Assembly (NCBI GenBank): GCA_945860245.1 | Contig: CAMAPO010000002.1 | Coordinates: forward strand, 1-64,000 | Direction of reading: 5' to 3' | From: Bifidobacterium breve | GTDB lineage: Bacteria > Actinomycetota > Actinomycetes > Nanopelagicales > Nanopelagicaceae | DNA length: 64,000 nucleotides | Shown: positions 9,025 to 19,265 of the stretch, piece after piece | How positions within the stretch are numbered: the stretch's first letter is position 1 | Layout of the letters: every line of letters begins with the position of its first letter | Position numbers and translations under genes: made by a program | The notes under the pieces: model-generated | What the model saw: the letters and a program-made list of their open reading frames with translations, nothing else | What the model was told of the DNA's origin: nothing | Database searches by the model: none

Positions 9025-9731
9025 TGTTAAGGATTAAAAATCTGGTGGTTGACCACGGAGCAATCCGGGCGCTACACGGAGTCTCTATCTCAATTGAGAA
9101 GGGGCAGTTGGCTGCAGTAATCGGCGCAAATGGCGCTGGCAAGACGACCTTGCTGCGCACGCTCTCTGGGCTAAATAAGGCAACTGACGGAAGCGCAACG
9201 TGGGGCGACCTTAATATTTTGCATTCAAAACCAGAATCTTTAGTACGCCACGGAATTTCGCATGTCAGCGAAGGAAAGTCTGTTATCCCCGAGTTAACTG
9301 TTTCAGAGAATTTAGAATTGGGTGCGCTGTGGCGTCGCAACCGTAAAGAGTCAGCACAATCCAAGAAAGAAGTAGTCGACCTCTTTCCACGTTTAGGTGA
9401 GCGTCTTTCACAACGCGCAGATTCACTTTCAGGTGGTGAACGTCAGATGTTGGCGATCGGGCGTTCAATGATGGCTAAGCCACAGCTACTTTTATTGGAT
9501 GAGCCATCACTTGGTTTGGCTCCACTAGTTGTTGAACAAATTTTCCAATCCATTCGCGACCTAACAACTTCCCTGGGCTTAACAGTTCTATTGGTTGAGC
9601 AAAATGCAATGGGCGCGCTAAAGATCGCCGACATCGGTATCGTTTTAAATCTTGGTTCTATAGCCGCGACAGGTAGCGCAGCTGCGCTTAGAGATGATCC
9701 CGCAGTGCGCGCTGCTTATTTGGGGTTCTAG
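9024..9731 (+). CDS. livF: Branched-chain amino acid-type ABC transporter ATP-binding protein (LivF family)
   Basis: The 235-residue second ATPase of the importer has Walker A 'GANGAGKTTLLRTL', signature 'DSLSGGERQMLAIGRSMM', Walker B 'LLLLDEPSLGLAP' and the switch histidine region replaced by the LivF-type 'VLLVEQNAMGAL'. It overlaps the LivG gene by 1 nt and lies two bases before the LivH permease gene, consistent with one operon. Confidence 0.94.
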   Translation: MLRIKNLVVDHGAIRALHGVSISIEKGQLAAVIGANGAGKTTLLRTLSGLNKATDGSATWGDLNILHSKPESLVRHGISHVSEGKSVIPELTVSENLELGALWRRNRKESAQSKKEVVDLFPRLGERLSQRADSLSGGERQMLAIGRSMMAKPQLLLLDEPSLGLAPLVVEQIFQSIRDLTTSLGLTVLLVEQNAMGALKIADIGIVLNLGSIAATGSAAALRDDPAVRAAYLGF

Positions 9732-9733
9732 CT

Positions 9734-10642
9734 ATGTTTGAATTTTTCAATACGCTGCTAATCGGCATTACCGCCGGATCTATTTACTCATTGATGGCGA
9801 TCGCAATAGTTCTTGTCTGGCGCAGTACTCGCGTTGTTAACTTTGCGGCCGGTGGAATCGCTTTGGCATCAACTTTTGTCGGTACTACTATTTTAGAAAT
9901 TACTGGCTCATTTTGGATCGCCCTGCCGATTGCTATGTTGGCAGGTGCGGCGCTTTCAGCATTTATTGAATTCTTCTTCTTACGTCCGCTACTTAAGCGA
10001 TCTGGCGAGAAAACCCAGGAAATTTTCTTACCAATTATCGCAACTCTAGGCATTCTTGGAATCATCAAATCGGTATTGCAATTTGTCTACGGAGATCGCA
10101 TCGGAGTCTTAACTCCACCGCTCTCAGATAGAGGTTTTATCGTCTCAGGTGAAAGCATCGCCCTTTCTCCACTGCGCCTAATGATTCTTGGGATAGTCCT
10201 TTTGCTTATGATTGTTTTAACCCTGGTTTTTCAACGTACGAATTTAGGGCTTTCTTTACGGGCCGCTTCGTTTTCGCCAGAAATTTCACGTTTATCGGGA
10301 ATTCGAGTGGATTTAATTCGCACACTTGGCTGGGCAATCTCCGGCGCTGCCGGTGCAACTGCTGGAATATTGCAGACAACAAATGGATCAGGTTCAGTTT
10401 CGCCCGAAGCGTTTGAATTTAGTTTGCTACTGGTTTTTGGTTTTGTCGCTGCAGTAATTGGTGGAATCGAAAGTCTGGTGGGAGCAGTTGCCGGAGGGTT
10501 AACCCTTGGAGTTATCTTGGCGATTATCTTGATGTACTTCGGAAGTTCACTTGTTTTCTTTGCTGCTTTCGTAATTCTGATTTTGGTTTTATTTTTGCGA
10601 CCAAATGGCATCGTCGGAGTCAAAGGTGGGCGCCGTGCATAG
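9734..10642 (+). CDS. livH: Branched-chain amino acid-type ABC transporter permease (LivH family)
   Basis: The 302-residue integral membrane protein has about eight hydrophobic helices. It has the LivH-type opening 'LLIGITAGSIYSLMAIAIVLVWR' (quoted parts 'GSIYSLMAIA', 'RVVNFAAGGIAL') and the EAA-like cytoplasmic loop around 'LRAASFSPEISRLSGI'. It forms the membrane channel with LivM. It lies inside the livGFHM run with very short spacing. Confidence 0.93.
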   Translation: MFEFFNTLLIGITAGSIYSLMAIAIVLVWRSTRVVNFAAGGIALASTFVGTTILEITGSFWIALPIAMLAGAALSAFIEFFFLRPLLKRSGEKTQEIFLPIIATLGILGIIKSVLQFVYGDRIGVLTPPLSDRGFIVSGESIALSPLRLMILGIVLLLMIVLTLVFQRTNLGLSLRAASFSPEISRLSGIRVDLIRTLGWAISGAAGATAGILQTTNGSGSVSPEAFEFSLLLVFGFVAAVIGGIESLVGAVAGGLTLGVILAIILMYFGSSLVFFAAFVILILVLFLRPNGIVGVKGGRRA

Positions 10643-11615
10643 CCGTCACATCACAAACAAGCATCGCTTCGTTGGCTTTGCCCTGATTGGTTTAGTTGTT
10701 TATATCTTGAGCAATATTGTTGACGAGTGGCGGGCTTACCAAGGAGCAACCGTCGCTGTATTCGTTGTCGCGATCGCATCAATAATTTTACTAACTGGCT
10801 ATTCTGGACAAATATCTCTCGGTCACGGCGCACTCCTTGCAATCGGTGCTTACACAGCGGCTCTAACCCAAATATATTTCAGCGCACCAATTTGGATTTG
10901 TTTTGCCACAGCCGTATTAATGACTGCACTTGTTGGTGCAATTCTTGGAATGGCCGCTGCACGATTGTCTGGGCCATATTTAGCGGGAACAACTCTGGCC
11001 TTTGCAGTCGGACTTCCTTCAATTGCAAATCAATTTTCGATTTTAGGCGGCGAACAAGGAATTTCTTTTGATGCGGGATGGCCACCACTTTCACTCGGTG
11101 AAACATTTACGCAATACAAATGGTTCCTCTGGATCGCAACCCTGGCAGCGCTAATTTCCATGTGGTGGGTGCAAAATATTTTGCGCTCTCGCTATGGCCG
11201 CGGATGGCGAGCGCTGAAGAGCAATGAGGTCGCCGCCGAGCTTTCGGGGATCACTATTGGCCGATCCAAGGTCCTGGCCTTTACCGTGAGCGCGGGAATA
11301 GCCGGCCTGGCTGGCGCTCTGCTGGCGATGACCGTAAATAACGTTTCACCGAGCGCATTTCCGCTCGCTCTCTCCTTCTCGATCGCGACTGGGGCAGTCC
11401 TCTCTGGCGTAAGTACCCTTGGAGGGGTCATGATTGGCTCAGTAGCACTGGTTGCAATTCCGCTGATCGCCTCATCGATCTCAGATCGATGGAGCGGTTC
11501 AGAGAATCTAGAGCTTCTATTGCCCGAATTTATTGTGAGTGCACTTTTGGTCTTGACGGTCTTCTTAGCCCCGAAAGGTCCGATCGAGAAGTTTCGGTCG
11601 CGTCATAGTAAGTAA
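10635..11615 (+). CDS. livM: Branched-chain amino acid-type ABC transporter permease (LivM family)
   Basis: The protein has about nine hydrophobic segments and LivM landmarks: 'LLTGYSGQISLGHGALLAIGAY', 'LSGPYLAGTTLAFAVGLP' and the loop 'RGWRALKSNEVAAELSGI'. I place the start at GTG 10635, which has AAAGGTGG just upstream and overlaps livH by 8 nt. The ORF-track ATG at 10605 would overlap by 38 nt and lacks a ribosome site. From GTG the product is 326 residues. Confidence 0.9.
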   Translation: MHSRHITNKHRFVGFALIGLVVYILSNIVDEWRAYQGATVAVFVVAIASIILLTGYSGQISLGHGALLAIGAYTAALTQIYFSAPIWICFATAVLMTALVGAILGMAAARLSGPYLAGTTLAFAVGLPSIANQFSILGGEQGISFDAGWPPLSLGETFTQYKWFLWIATLAALISMWWVQNILRSRYGRGWRALKSNEVAAELSGITIGRSKVLAFTVSAGIAGLAGALLAMTVNNVSPSAFPLALSFSIATGAVLSGVSTLGGVMIGSVALVAIPLIASSISDRWSGSENLELLLPEFIVSALLVLTVFLAPKGPIEKFRSRHSK

Positions 11616-11640
11616 TGGCAAAGCGCTCGTATGATTCACA

Positions 11641-11691
11641 GTACTCAGTAGTACAGGTCTACCCGTTATACCCCTCGATGGAAGGAAAAAT
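11641..11691 (+). promoter_or_regulatory. livK upstream region with small inverted repeat and ribosome site
   Basis: The 76-base gap before livK contains a perfect 5+5 inverted repeat, GTACT-CAGT-AGTAC (11641-11654), and a strong ribosome site GGAAGGA just before the ATG. The livK gene therefore probably has its own signals, allowing the binding protein to be made in excess over the transporter. I cannot assign -35/-10 boxes with confidence. Confidence 0.35.
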
Positions 11692-12996
11692 ATGATCAGA
11701 ACGACTCGTCGGAAGTTTCTCGTAACTTCCGCAGTGACGGCCGCAACTGCGCTCTCACTCTCTGTTATGCCGGCGCAAGCAATTTCGCCGCGCTCAGAGA
11801 CTGGCGTATCACCAACCACAATCAAACTCGGCATTACCTTGCCAATGACAGGCTCAGCTAGCTTCGGCTACAACCAACTACCAGGTGCGATGAAGGCATA
11901 TTTTGATTATGTCAACGCAAATGGTGGCGTAAATGGTCGCAAGATCAGTCTGGTTGTACAGAATGATGGATACGTACCAAAGTCGTCTATTCAGAAGACC
12001 CAGGATTTACTTAAAGCAAATACCTTTGCAGTTGTCGGTGCATTGGGAACTGCAAATAATAAAGCTGTTGCATCTGCCATAAACCTCGGCAAGCGTGGTG
12101 TACCAAGCCTCTTTATTAACACTGGCTTTAGCGGATTTAACAATCGCACTACTTACCCAACTTCATCAACTCTCTTGCCTTCCTACATTATGGAAGCAAA
12201 GATGATCGGAAAGTACGTAAACGAAACTTACCCAACTAAGAAAGTCTGCATCTTGTACCAAGATGATGACTTCGGTGATGACGCGCTTGTCGGCTTCGGT
12301 AAGGATTACGGCAACATAGTATTCACAGAGAAGGTTGCTTACCCATCACTTTCGCAAGGCGTAACAGGTGTTCCGGATCAGTGGGTTGGTAAGTTCAAGA
12401 AAGCGTCGTGTGAAGTTCAGATCGTATTTGGCGTGGCAACAGCAACTTTGTATACAGTTCTGGCTGCAGCAAAGATTGGCTATGCACCTAAGTGGATCCT
12501 CGGTTCAGTTGGTGCGGATATCGCATCAATCAACCCTGCTACGGCTCCTTACATCATTGGTGCAACATCAATGTCATTCTTGCCATCAGTTGTTGACCCA
12601 AAGGATGAATATGTACTTCAATTTAAAGAGATCCATGATAAGTACAACTCAAAAGCTAAGTTCAACAGTTGGACACTTATCGGTATGAACTCAGCATTCT
12701 TGACTGTTCAGGCCCTACAGGCCGCTGGCAAGAACTTAACTCGTAAATCACTTCTTGCAGCCATTGATAACGGTGGCGCAAAATTTGCTAGCGCTGGATT
12801 AGTTCCTCTGAACTACTCAAAGACAAGCAACGTTGGTTACAACGGTTACTGGTTCGGTACTTTCAACAGTACTGGCGACCTAGTACCTAACAGCACATTC
12901 ACATACACGCCTTACACCACAGATTCTGGTACTGGCGCTGTTGTGAAGTCAACCTACGTTCGTCCAAAGATGCCTACGAAGGGATTGCCAAACTAA
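11692..12996 (+). CDS. livK: Branched-chain amino acid-type ABC transporter substrate-binding protein
   Basis: The 434-residue extracytoplasmic protein begins with a twin-arginine-like signal peptide ('RTTRRKFLVTSAVTAATALS'), with cleavage likely after 'MPAQA'. There is no lipobox cysteine. The mature part is a type I periplasmic-binding fold ('TTIKLGITLPMTGSASFGY', 'CILYQDDDFGDDALVGFGKD'), as in LivK/AmiC-type receptors. It follows livGFHM and overlaps the next gene, a secreted hydrolase, by 1 nt (TAATG). The ligand is unknown. A Tat-exported, non-lipidated receptor is unusual for a Gram-positive importer unless it is retained some other way. Confidence 0.9.
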   Translation: MIRTTRRKFLVTSAVTAATALSLSVMPAQAISPRSETGVSPTTIKLGITLPMTGSASFGYNQLPGAMKAYFDYVNANGGVNGRKISLVVQNDGYVPKSSIQKTQDLLKANTFAVVGALGTANNKAVASAINLGKRGVPSLFINTGFSGFNNRTTYPTSSTLLPSYIMEAKMIGKYVNETYPTKKVCILYQDDDFGDDALVGFGKDYGNIVFTEKVAYPSLSQGVTGVPDQWVGKFKKASCEVQIVFGVATATLYTVLAAAKIGYAPKWILGSVGADIASINPATAPYIIGATSMSFLPSVVDPKDEYVLQFKEIHDKYNSKAKFNSWTLIGMNSAFLTVQALQAAGKNLTRKSLLAAIDNGGAKFASAGLVPLNYSKTSNVGYNGYWFGTFNSTGDLVPNSTFTYTPYTTDSGTGAVVKSTYVRPKMPTKGLPN

Positions 12997-14639
12997 TGAG
13001 AACTACATCGTTTAAATCACGCGCATTTGCGCTAGTTTCAACAACTGCGTTGCTTGCAACGCTCGTAGTTGCATCACCAGCTAACGCTGCAGCAACTGGT
13101 CCAACTTGTGATGGCGCAACGCCAGTACAGACTTGCACCGGTACAACATCTGACGGCGCCGCTTACAAGATGGTTATTCCTGCCACATTCAATGGCACAG
13201 TAACAATCTGGTCACACGGATTTGGTGGAAACACCTCCATCCCTGGCACACCTTTTGCGATCGATTCAACAGCACAGTTAGGACCAAATGGTCCCGGCGA
13301 AACTGGAGGAAATCCTGCGTTAGTTAAGTACTTAACTGATAAGGGCGTTGCTGTTATGGGTTCAGGATTTAGTACCCAAGGATGGAACCTAGATGAAGCG
13401 GTAAAGACCAACGCTGAATTAGTTGGAATCTTTAAGACTAAGTTCACAACAACTAAGAAGGTTGTGGCATGGGGTTACTCAATGGGTGGCGGAATTACTC
13501 AGGCATTTGCTGAGAAGAACCCAGAGCTACTTGCTTCTGCTGCGGTAATGAACCCAGTTGATGCTTGGAGTTCACAGAGTAAGTACTTCGTTGACATGCT
13601 TTGGTTGATGAAAACTTGGTTTGATCCATCAATTCAGTTGACTGGTTATGCTGCCGGACTTCCTGGCGACCTACAGATGTTGGGAGATCTTCAAAAGTAC
13701 TCTGCAGTGCTGGCTTCTCTAAAGGCTAGCGTTGCATCAGGTGCTTGGCCTACAACATCTAGCGCATCAGCTAAAGCGCTCCAAGCGGGGCAAATTCCAT
13801 CTCGCAGCGCGCTCTTGATGATCGGTCTCTTGGCCGGAGTCAGCACCCAGAGCACATCATTTGATGGCATCGCAGGACCCGCAACCGCGCAGGCAACCGC
13901 TTGGCCATTAGCAATTGCACCAGCACTTGCAGTGTTAGAAAATATCGCAGGAGTTTTGGCCTTTGCACTACTCGGTGCACGCGATATGGAAGCGAAGATG
14001 GGTGGGATCTGGTTTGATAATCAGACGACTGATTTCTCGAAGCAGCTAAGCGATGTAGATCGCACCGTTCATAACGCAGGCCTCAGCGGAAATAGTGCGA
14101 TTGCAGCCATGCTAAGTACGCTCAATCCGCTAAACCCAGATGCACCACGTATTAAGGGTGCTGCTGCGCCAATGGCAAAGGATGCGACTAAGTATCAGCA
14201 CACTGGCAAGATTAAAGTCCCAACAGTGATGATGATCGGTCAGCACGATCCAGTAGAACCTGCTGGAATTGTTCAGCGCATCTCTGATTTGTATGAAGCA
14301 GATTTTGCTATCGCGAAGGCTGCTGCCGTGAAAGCTTCTCAAAAGGGCGGTACTTACAAACCAGCAGTCCGTAAGCTGCAAGTTCTTTGGAGCGTAACTC
14401 CAAAGTCTTGGTCAAAGTTTGATGCTGCGGGTCTACCTGTTGGGTTAACAAACACACCAGGTACCGGTCACACCAACTTCACGATGGCTCAATACAAGCT
14501 CGTAATCGATACTGCACTTGCTGCAGCCGAGAACGGTGACTTGGCTTGGAACTCCTCTCAGCTATCAAAGGTCAACCGTGCAAAGGGTCTCAAGATCGAC
14601 CGTAACACTTTGTACCCATATATGAAGTTCCGCGGCTAA
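12996..14639 (+). CDS. Secreted alpha/beta-hydrolase of unknown specificity
   Basis: The 547-residue protein has a Sec-type signal peptide ending in 'VVASPANAA'. It has an alpha/beta-hydrolase core: oxyanion segment 'IWSHGFGGN', nucleophile elbow 'WGYSMGGGI' (Ser162), a probable acid in 'MIGQHDPVEP' and a probable base in 'GTGHTNF'. About 200 residues between elbow and acid form a large insert that may act as a lid. Paired cysteines near the mature N-terminus ('CDGATPVQTC') suggest a disulfide. It is translationally coupled to the ABC binding-protein gene (TAATG), which suggests that it releases the ligand for that transporter, but this is inference. Esterase, amidase and peptidase activities are all possible. 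Confidence 0.85.
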   Translation: MRTTSFKSRAFALVSTTALLATLVVASPANAAATGPTCDGATPVQTCTGTTSDGAAYKMVIPATFNGTVTIWSHGFGGNTSIPGTPFAIDSTAQLGPNGPGETGGNPALVKYLTDKGVAVMGSGFSTQGWNLDEAVKTNAELVGIFKTKFTTTKKVVAWGYSMGGGITQAFAEKNPELLASAAVMNPVDAWSSQSKYFVDMLWLMKTWFDPSIQLTGYAAGLPGDLQMLGDLQKYSAVLASLKASVASGAWPTTSSASAKALQAGQIPSRSALLMIGLLAGVSTQSTSFDGIAGPATAQATAWPLAIAPALAVLENIAGVLAFALLGARDMEAKMGGIWFDNQTTDFSKQLSDVDRTVHNAGLSGNSAIAAMLSTLNPLNPDAPRIKGAAAPMAKDATKYQHTGKIKVPTVMMIGQHDPVEPAGIVQRISDLYEADFAIAKAAAVKASQKGGTYKPAVRKLQVLWSVTPKSWSKFDAAGLPVGLTNTPGTGHTNFTMAQYKLVIDTALAAAENGDLAWNSSQLSKVNRAKGLKIDRNTLYPYMKFRG

Positions 14640-14671
14640 TAATTAATTAGTTGTAGAAGTTCCCATGAAAT

Positions 14672-14709
14672 AGGGGTCGCGCGAGAGCGCGGCCCCTGTT
14701 TCTTTTTCA
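14672..14709 (+). terminator. Rho-independent terminator after the liv-hydrolase operon
   Basis: AGGGGTCGCGC (14672-14682), loop GAGA, GCGCGGCCCCT (14687-14697), with one G-U pair, followed by GTTTCTTTTT. This 11-bp stem and U-rich tail closes the transporter-hydrolase operon. Confidence 0.9.
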
Positions 14710-14713
14710 CTAG

Positions 14714-14727
14714 TACCCTTAATCCCT
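14714..14727 (+). promoter_or_regulatory. Leaderless -10 box of tsaE
   Basis: TACCCT at 14714-14719 lies 8 nt before the tsaE ATG, directly downstream of the terminator, and no Shine-Dalgarno sequence is present. The tsaE mRNA is probably leaderless. Confidence 0.55.
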
Positions 14728-15165
14728 ATGAAGATCGCATCAGCGCAAGAAATGTTTGATCTCGGTAGAAAGATTGGCTCACAACTTCGCGCCGGAGATC
14801 TCATCCTTTTAAATGGCCCCCTTGGCGCTGGCAAAACGGTTCTGGTGCAGGGCATCGGATCAGCCCTGGAATTCAGTGAGGTCACTTCTCCTACCTTTGT
14901 GATCTCACGCATTCATAAAGGCCCTTTGTCGCTAATTCATGTTGATACTTACCGCTTACTAGAAGGCGGCAAAGCTGCGCTATATCTCGATGATTTAGAT
15001 TTAGATACCGCACGAGAAAGTGCTGTGACGGTAATTGAATGGGGCGGGGCGGAATCTGCGCGCTTATCTGATGAGCGCCTGGAAATTGATATCGATCGCA
15101 CTGATGAAGAGCGCGTTGTTTCTTGGCGAGCAATTGGTCGGCGCTGGGCAGAGTTGAAGCTATGA
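14728..15165 (+). CDS. tsaE: tRNA threonylcarbamoyladenosine biosynthesis ATPase TsaE
   Basis: TsaE is the P-loop ATPase that drives the t6A-forming TsaB-TsaD complex. The 145-residue protein has Walker A 'LNGPLGAGKTVLVQG', the family motif 'VTSPTFVISRIH' and 'LIHVDTYRL'. The length is typical. It overlaps tsaB by 4 nt (ATGA). This is the first gene of a tsaE-tsaB-rimI-tsaD operon. Confidence 0.95.
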   Translation: MKIASAQEMFDLGRKIGSQLRAGDLILLNGPLGAGKTVLVQGIGSALEFSEVTSPTFVISRIHKGPLSLIHVDTYRLLEGGKAALYLDDLDLDTARESAVTVIEWGGAESARLSDERLEIDIDRTDEERVVSWRAIGRRWAELKL

Positions 15166-15695
15166 CTATTTCACTGGCGATAGACACTGCAACATCGTGC
15201 ACGATTGTTGGGGTTATCGAAGATGACAAAGTTCTCTTTGAATCTTTTCACGAAGGCGCAACTGAGCACGGTTTTGCAATCACCGAACTGGTGACGAAAG
15301 CTTTAGAAATCTGCCCTAAACCTGATCAAGTCGTCGTCGGCATGGGGCCAGGGCCATTTACTGGACTTCGTGTGGGAATTACCTTTGCGCAATCTTTTGC
15401 GCTGGCTCGTGAAATTCCTGTTATTGGGGTTTGCTCGCTAGATGCAATTGAAGTCGATGCAGGCGAATACACCGTGGCAATAGATGCCCGCCGTAAGGAA
15501 ATTTACTGGGCAAGCTATAAAGATGGGGTGCGTGTCTCGGGACCAGTAGTTAGTAAGCCTTCTGAAGTGGCTAGTTTCATTATTGGCCAATATCCAAACC
15601 TGCAAAAGTTAGTTGCCTTAAGTACTTCTCAGAATATAACGGAGCCGATGTATCTGCGCCGCCCCGATGCCGTACCTACTGCGGAGCGCGCATGA
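15162..15695 (+). CDS. tsaB: tRNA threonylcarbamoyladenosine biosynthesis protein TsaB
   Basis: TsaB is the ASKHA-fold partner of TsaD in t6A synthesis. Recognisable parts are 'SLAIDTATSCTIVGV' and 'VGMGPGPFTGLRVGITFA'. I take ATG 15162, which overlaps tsaE by ATGA; the ORF-track start at 15123 lies deep inside tsaE. The product is 177 residues, somewhat shorter than many family members (about 210-230), with the C-terminal part reduced. It overlaps rimI by 4 nt. Confidence 0.93.
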   Translation: MTISLAIDTATSCTIVGVIEDDKVLFESFHEGATEHGFAITELVTKALEICPKPDQVVVGMGPGPFTGLRVGITFAQSFALAREIPVIGVCSLDAIEVDAGEYTVAIDARRKEIYWASYKDGVRVSGPVVSKPSEVASFIIGQYPNLQKLVALSTSQNITEPMYLRRPDAVPTAERA

Positions 15696-16147
15696 TTTCC
15701 TACCGCGCAGCGATTCAACTCGATCTTCCCGTCTTAGTTTCCATGGAGCGAGTTCTCTTTGCAGATTCACCTTGGTCGATGGGGCAATTTAAAGAAGAGT
15801 TTAAAGGTGTACCAAATTCACGACATTTTATAGTTGCAACAAATGATCAAGATCAGATCGTTGGCTATGCCGCTGTCTTGGTCGTGGCCGCCGGCGTTGA
15901 AGCAGATGTATTAACTGTTGCGGTTCTGCCTGAATATACACGCCAAGGTATTGCTACTCACTTTATGAAGGCGTTGGAAGATTGGTCGGCTTTAAAGCAG
16001 GTACCGGCGATGATGCTGGAAGTTGGTACAAAGAACTTAAGTGCGATTGCGCTCTATGAAAAGTTGGGATATCAAAAGATTTCAACCCGCGAAGGTTATT
16101 ACGGCCCTGGTTTAGATGCCTTTGTGATGCGTAAGGAGCTCAAGTAA
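15692..16147 (+). CDS. rimI: Ribosomal-protein-alanine N-acetyltransferase (GNAT family)
   Basis: The 151-residue GNAT protein has the acetyl-CoA loop '[18 protein letters not shown]' and the C-terminal '[16 protein letters not shown]...REGYY' pattern of RimI. RimI acetylates the N-terminal alanine of ribosomal protein S18 in E. coli; in actinobacteria it may act more widely. Its place between tsaB and tsaD is the usual one in this phylum. Confidence 0.9.
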   Translation: MISYRAAIQLDLPVLVSMERVLFADSPWSMGQFKEEFKGVPNSRHFIVATNDQDQIVGYAAVLVVAAGVEADVLTVAVLPEYTRQGIATHFMKALEDWSALKQVPAMMLEVGTKNLSAIALYEKLGYQKISTREGYYGPGLDAFVMRKELK

Positions 16148-17178
16148 TGAGCGAGCCAATAGTTTTAGGGATTGAAACATCTTGTGATGAAACCGCGATT
16201 GGCATTGTCCGCGGGCGAAAGTTATTGGCAAATGTCATTGCATCTAGCGTTGAAGAACATGCGCGCTTTGGGGGAGTTGTCCCTGAAATCGCTAGCCGGG
16301 CACATCTGGAAGCGATGTTGCCCAGCATTGATAAAGCGGTACGCGATGCTGGTATCTCACTTAAAGATATCGACGCAGTTGCTGTGACTGCAGGCCCTGG
16401 TTTAGTCGGTGCCTTATTAGTCGGTGTTGCATCGGCTAGTGGTTTGGCACTAGGACTTGGCAAACCTTTATATGGAGTTAATCATTTAGCCGCGCACATC
16501 AGCGTTGATTACTTAACACATGATCTACCGACTGATCCAACAATTGCGTTATTGGTAAGTGGCGGACATTCATCTCTTTTACAAGTAGATGACATAACAT
16601 CCACGATTACCAAACTTGGTGCGACGATGGATGATGCCGCCGGTGAAGCCTTCGATAAAATTGCGCGCGTGATGGGGCTTGGTTTTCCTGGTGGTCCCGC
16701 AATAGATGAGATTGCACAATCTGGTTCGCCAACCGCAATTGATTTTCCGCGCGGATTAACAACTAGCAATGATTGGGCCAAACGCCCTTACGATTTTTCA
16801 TTCTCTGGATTAAAGACAGCGGTTGCTAGATATCTTGAAAGTACGCCAAATTATGCAAAGGGCGATGTCGCCGCATCTTTCCAAGAATCAATCGTCGATG
16901 TCTTGCTGCAAAAATCACTTGCCGCATGTAAGGTAACGGGAATTGGCTCACTTGTAATTGCTGGGGGTGTGGCCGCTAATTCCCGGCTTCGATACTTGGC
17001 CGAGCAGCGTTGTGAAAAAGCGGGGGTGCGTCTGCGGATCCCAAGCCCGGCGCTCTGCACCGATAATGGGGCTATGGCGGCCGCTCTGGGCTCACTGATG
17101 GTGGCTGCAGGGCGCAAACCAGGCCCACAGGCCTTTGACGCCGATTCTGCCCTCCAAGTTGAGCGAGTTGCCCTCTAG
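16147..17178 (+). CDS. tsaD: tRNA N6-adenosine threonylcarbamoyltransferase TsaD
   Basis: TsaD transfers the threonylcarbamoyl group to A37 of ANN-decoding tRNAs. The 343-residue protein has '[14 protein letters not shown]', the metal motif '[11 protein letters not shown]' (HxxxH) and '[10 protein letters not shown]'. It overlaps rimI by 1 nt (TAATG). The length is normal. Confidence 0.97.
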   Translation: MSEPIVLGIETSCDETAIGIVRGRKLLANVIASSVEEHARFGGVVPEIASRAHLEAMLPSIDKAVRDAGISLKDIDAVAVTAGPGLVGALLVGVASASGLALGLGKPLYGVNHLAAHISVDYLTHDLPTDPTIALLVSGGHSSLLQVDDITSTITKLGATMDDAAGEAFDKIARVMGLGFPGGPAIDEIAQSGSPTAIDFPRGLTTSNDWAKRPYDFSFSGLKTAVARYLESTPNYAKGDVAASFQESIVDVLLQKSLAACKVTGIGSLVIAGGVAANSRLRYLAEQRCEKAGVRLRIPSPALCTDNGAMAAALGSLMVAAGRKPGPQAFDADSALQVERVAL

Positions 17179-17186
17179 AACTACAG

Positions 17187-17213
17187 TTAGCACTCTAAGC
17201 CCCACACTGCTAA
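17187..17213 (+). promoter_or_regulatory. CIRCE operator (HrcA site) upstream of groES
   Basis: TTAGCACTC (17187-17195), nine spacer bases, then CACTGCTAA (17205-17213). The left arm is the exact CIRCE consensus, and the right arm matches GAGTGCTAA at 7 of 9 positions. Arm length and spacing are canonical 9-9-9. It lies 17 bases before the groES start. HrcA repression of groESL is inferred; hrcA itself is not in the window. Confidence 0.85.
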
Positions 17214-17230
17214 TTGAAGGAGAAAAAATC

Positions 17231-17524
17231 ATGGCAGTAGCCATCAAGCCACTCGAAGATCGCATCGTTGTTAAGGCCTCAGAGGCGGAGACAACCACAG
17301 CATCAGGTCTCGTAATTCCTGACACTGCAAAAGAGAAGCCACAGGAAGGCACAGTTGTTGCAGTAGGTCCTGGTCGTTTCGATGATGGCGTTCGCGTTCC
17401 TATGGATGTCAAGGTCGGCGACGTTGTTCTCTACAGCAAGTATGGCGGAACTGAAGTTAAGTACAACAATGAGGAGTACCTCGTGCTTTCAGCTCGTGAC
17501 ATTCTCGCTGTAATCGAGAAGTAA
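17231..17524 (+). CDS. groS: Co-chaperonin GroES
   Basis: The 97-residue protein begins '[19 protein letters not shown]' and has the mobile loop '[18 protein letters not shown]' and '[12 protein letters not shown]'. The start ATG 17231 has AAGGAGA upstream; the longer ORF-track start is in the previous intergenic region. GroES caps the GroEL ring. It is followed by groEL after three bases and preceded by CIRCE. Confidence 0.98.
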   Translation: MAVAIKPLEDRIVVKASEAETTTASGLVIPDTAKEKPQEGTVVAVGPGRFDDGVRVPMDVKVGDVVLYSKYGGTEVKYNNEEYLVLSARDILAVIEK

Positions 17525-19165
<1,641 letters not shown>

Positions 19166-19173
19166 GTTCACGT

Positions 19174-19194
19174 GTGGCTAATAAAACTAGCCAC
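19174..19194 (+). repeat. Inverted repeat after groL
   Basis: GTGGCTA-ATAAAAC-TAGCCAC is a perfect 7-bp stem with a 7-base loop, nine bases after the groL stop. It lacks a U-tract and lies just before the true terminator, so it may protect or process the mRNA 3' end. No function is established. Confidence 0.5.
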
Positions 19195-19208
19195 TAACTC
19201 TTAAAAGA

Positions 19209-19247
19209 AAAAATCCCCCGTACTCAATGAGTGCGGGGGATTTTTAT
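19209..19247 (+). terminator. Bidirectional terminator between groL and whiB
   Basis: CCCCCGTACTC (19215-19225), loop AAT, GAGTGCGGGGG (19229-19239), flanked by A-rich sequence on the left and T-rich on the right. The stem and U-tracts work on both strands, so it can end the groESL transcript and the convergent whiB transcript. Confidence 0.93.
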
Positions 19248-19265
19248 TACTTAGACACTTGGTGC

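Noticed and set aside
8696-9364. 222-codon minus-strand ORF across livG-livF
   Set aside because: Antisense to two clear ATPase genes; no domain seen.
17158-17182. sigma-70 promoter for groES (TTGAGC and TAGAAC)
   Set aside because: The spacer is only 11 bases, too short; the true promoter could not be placed.
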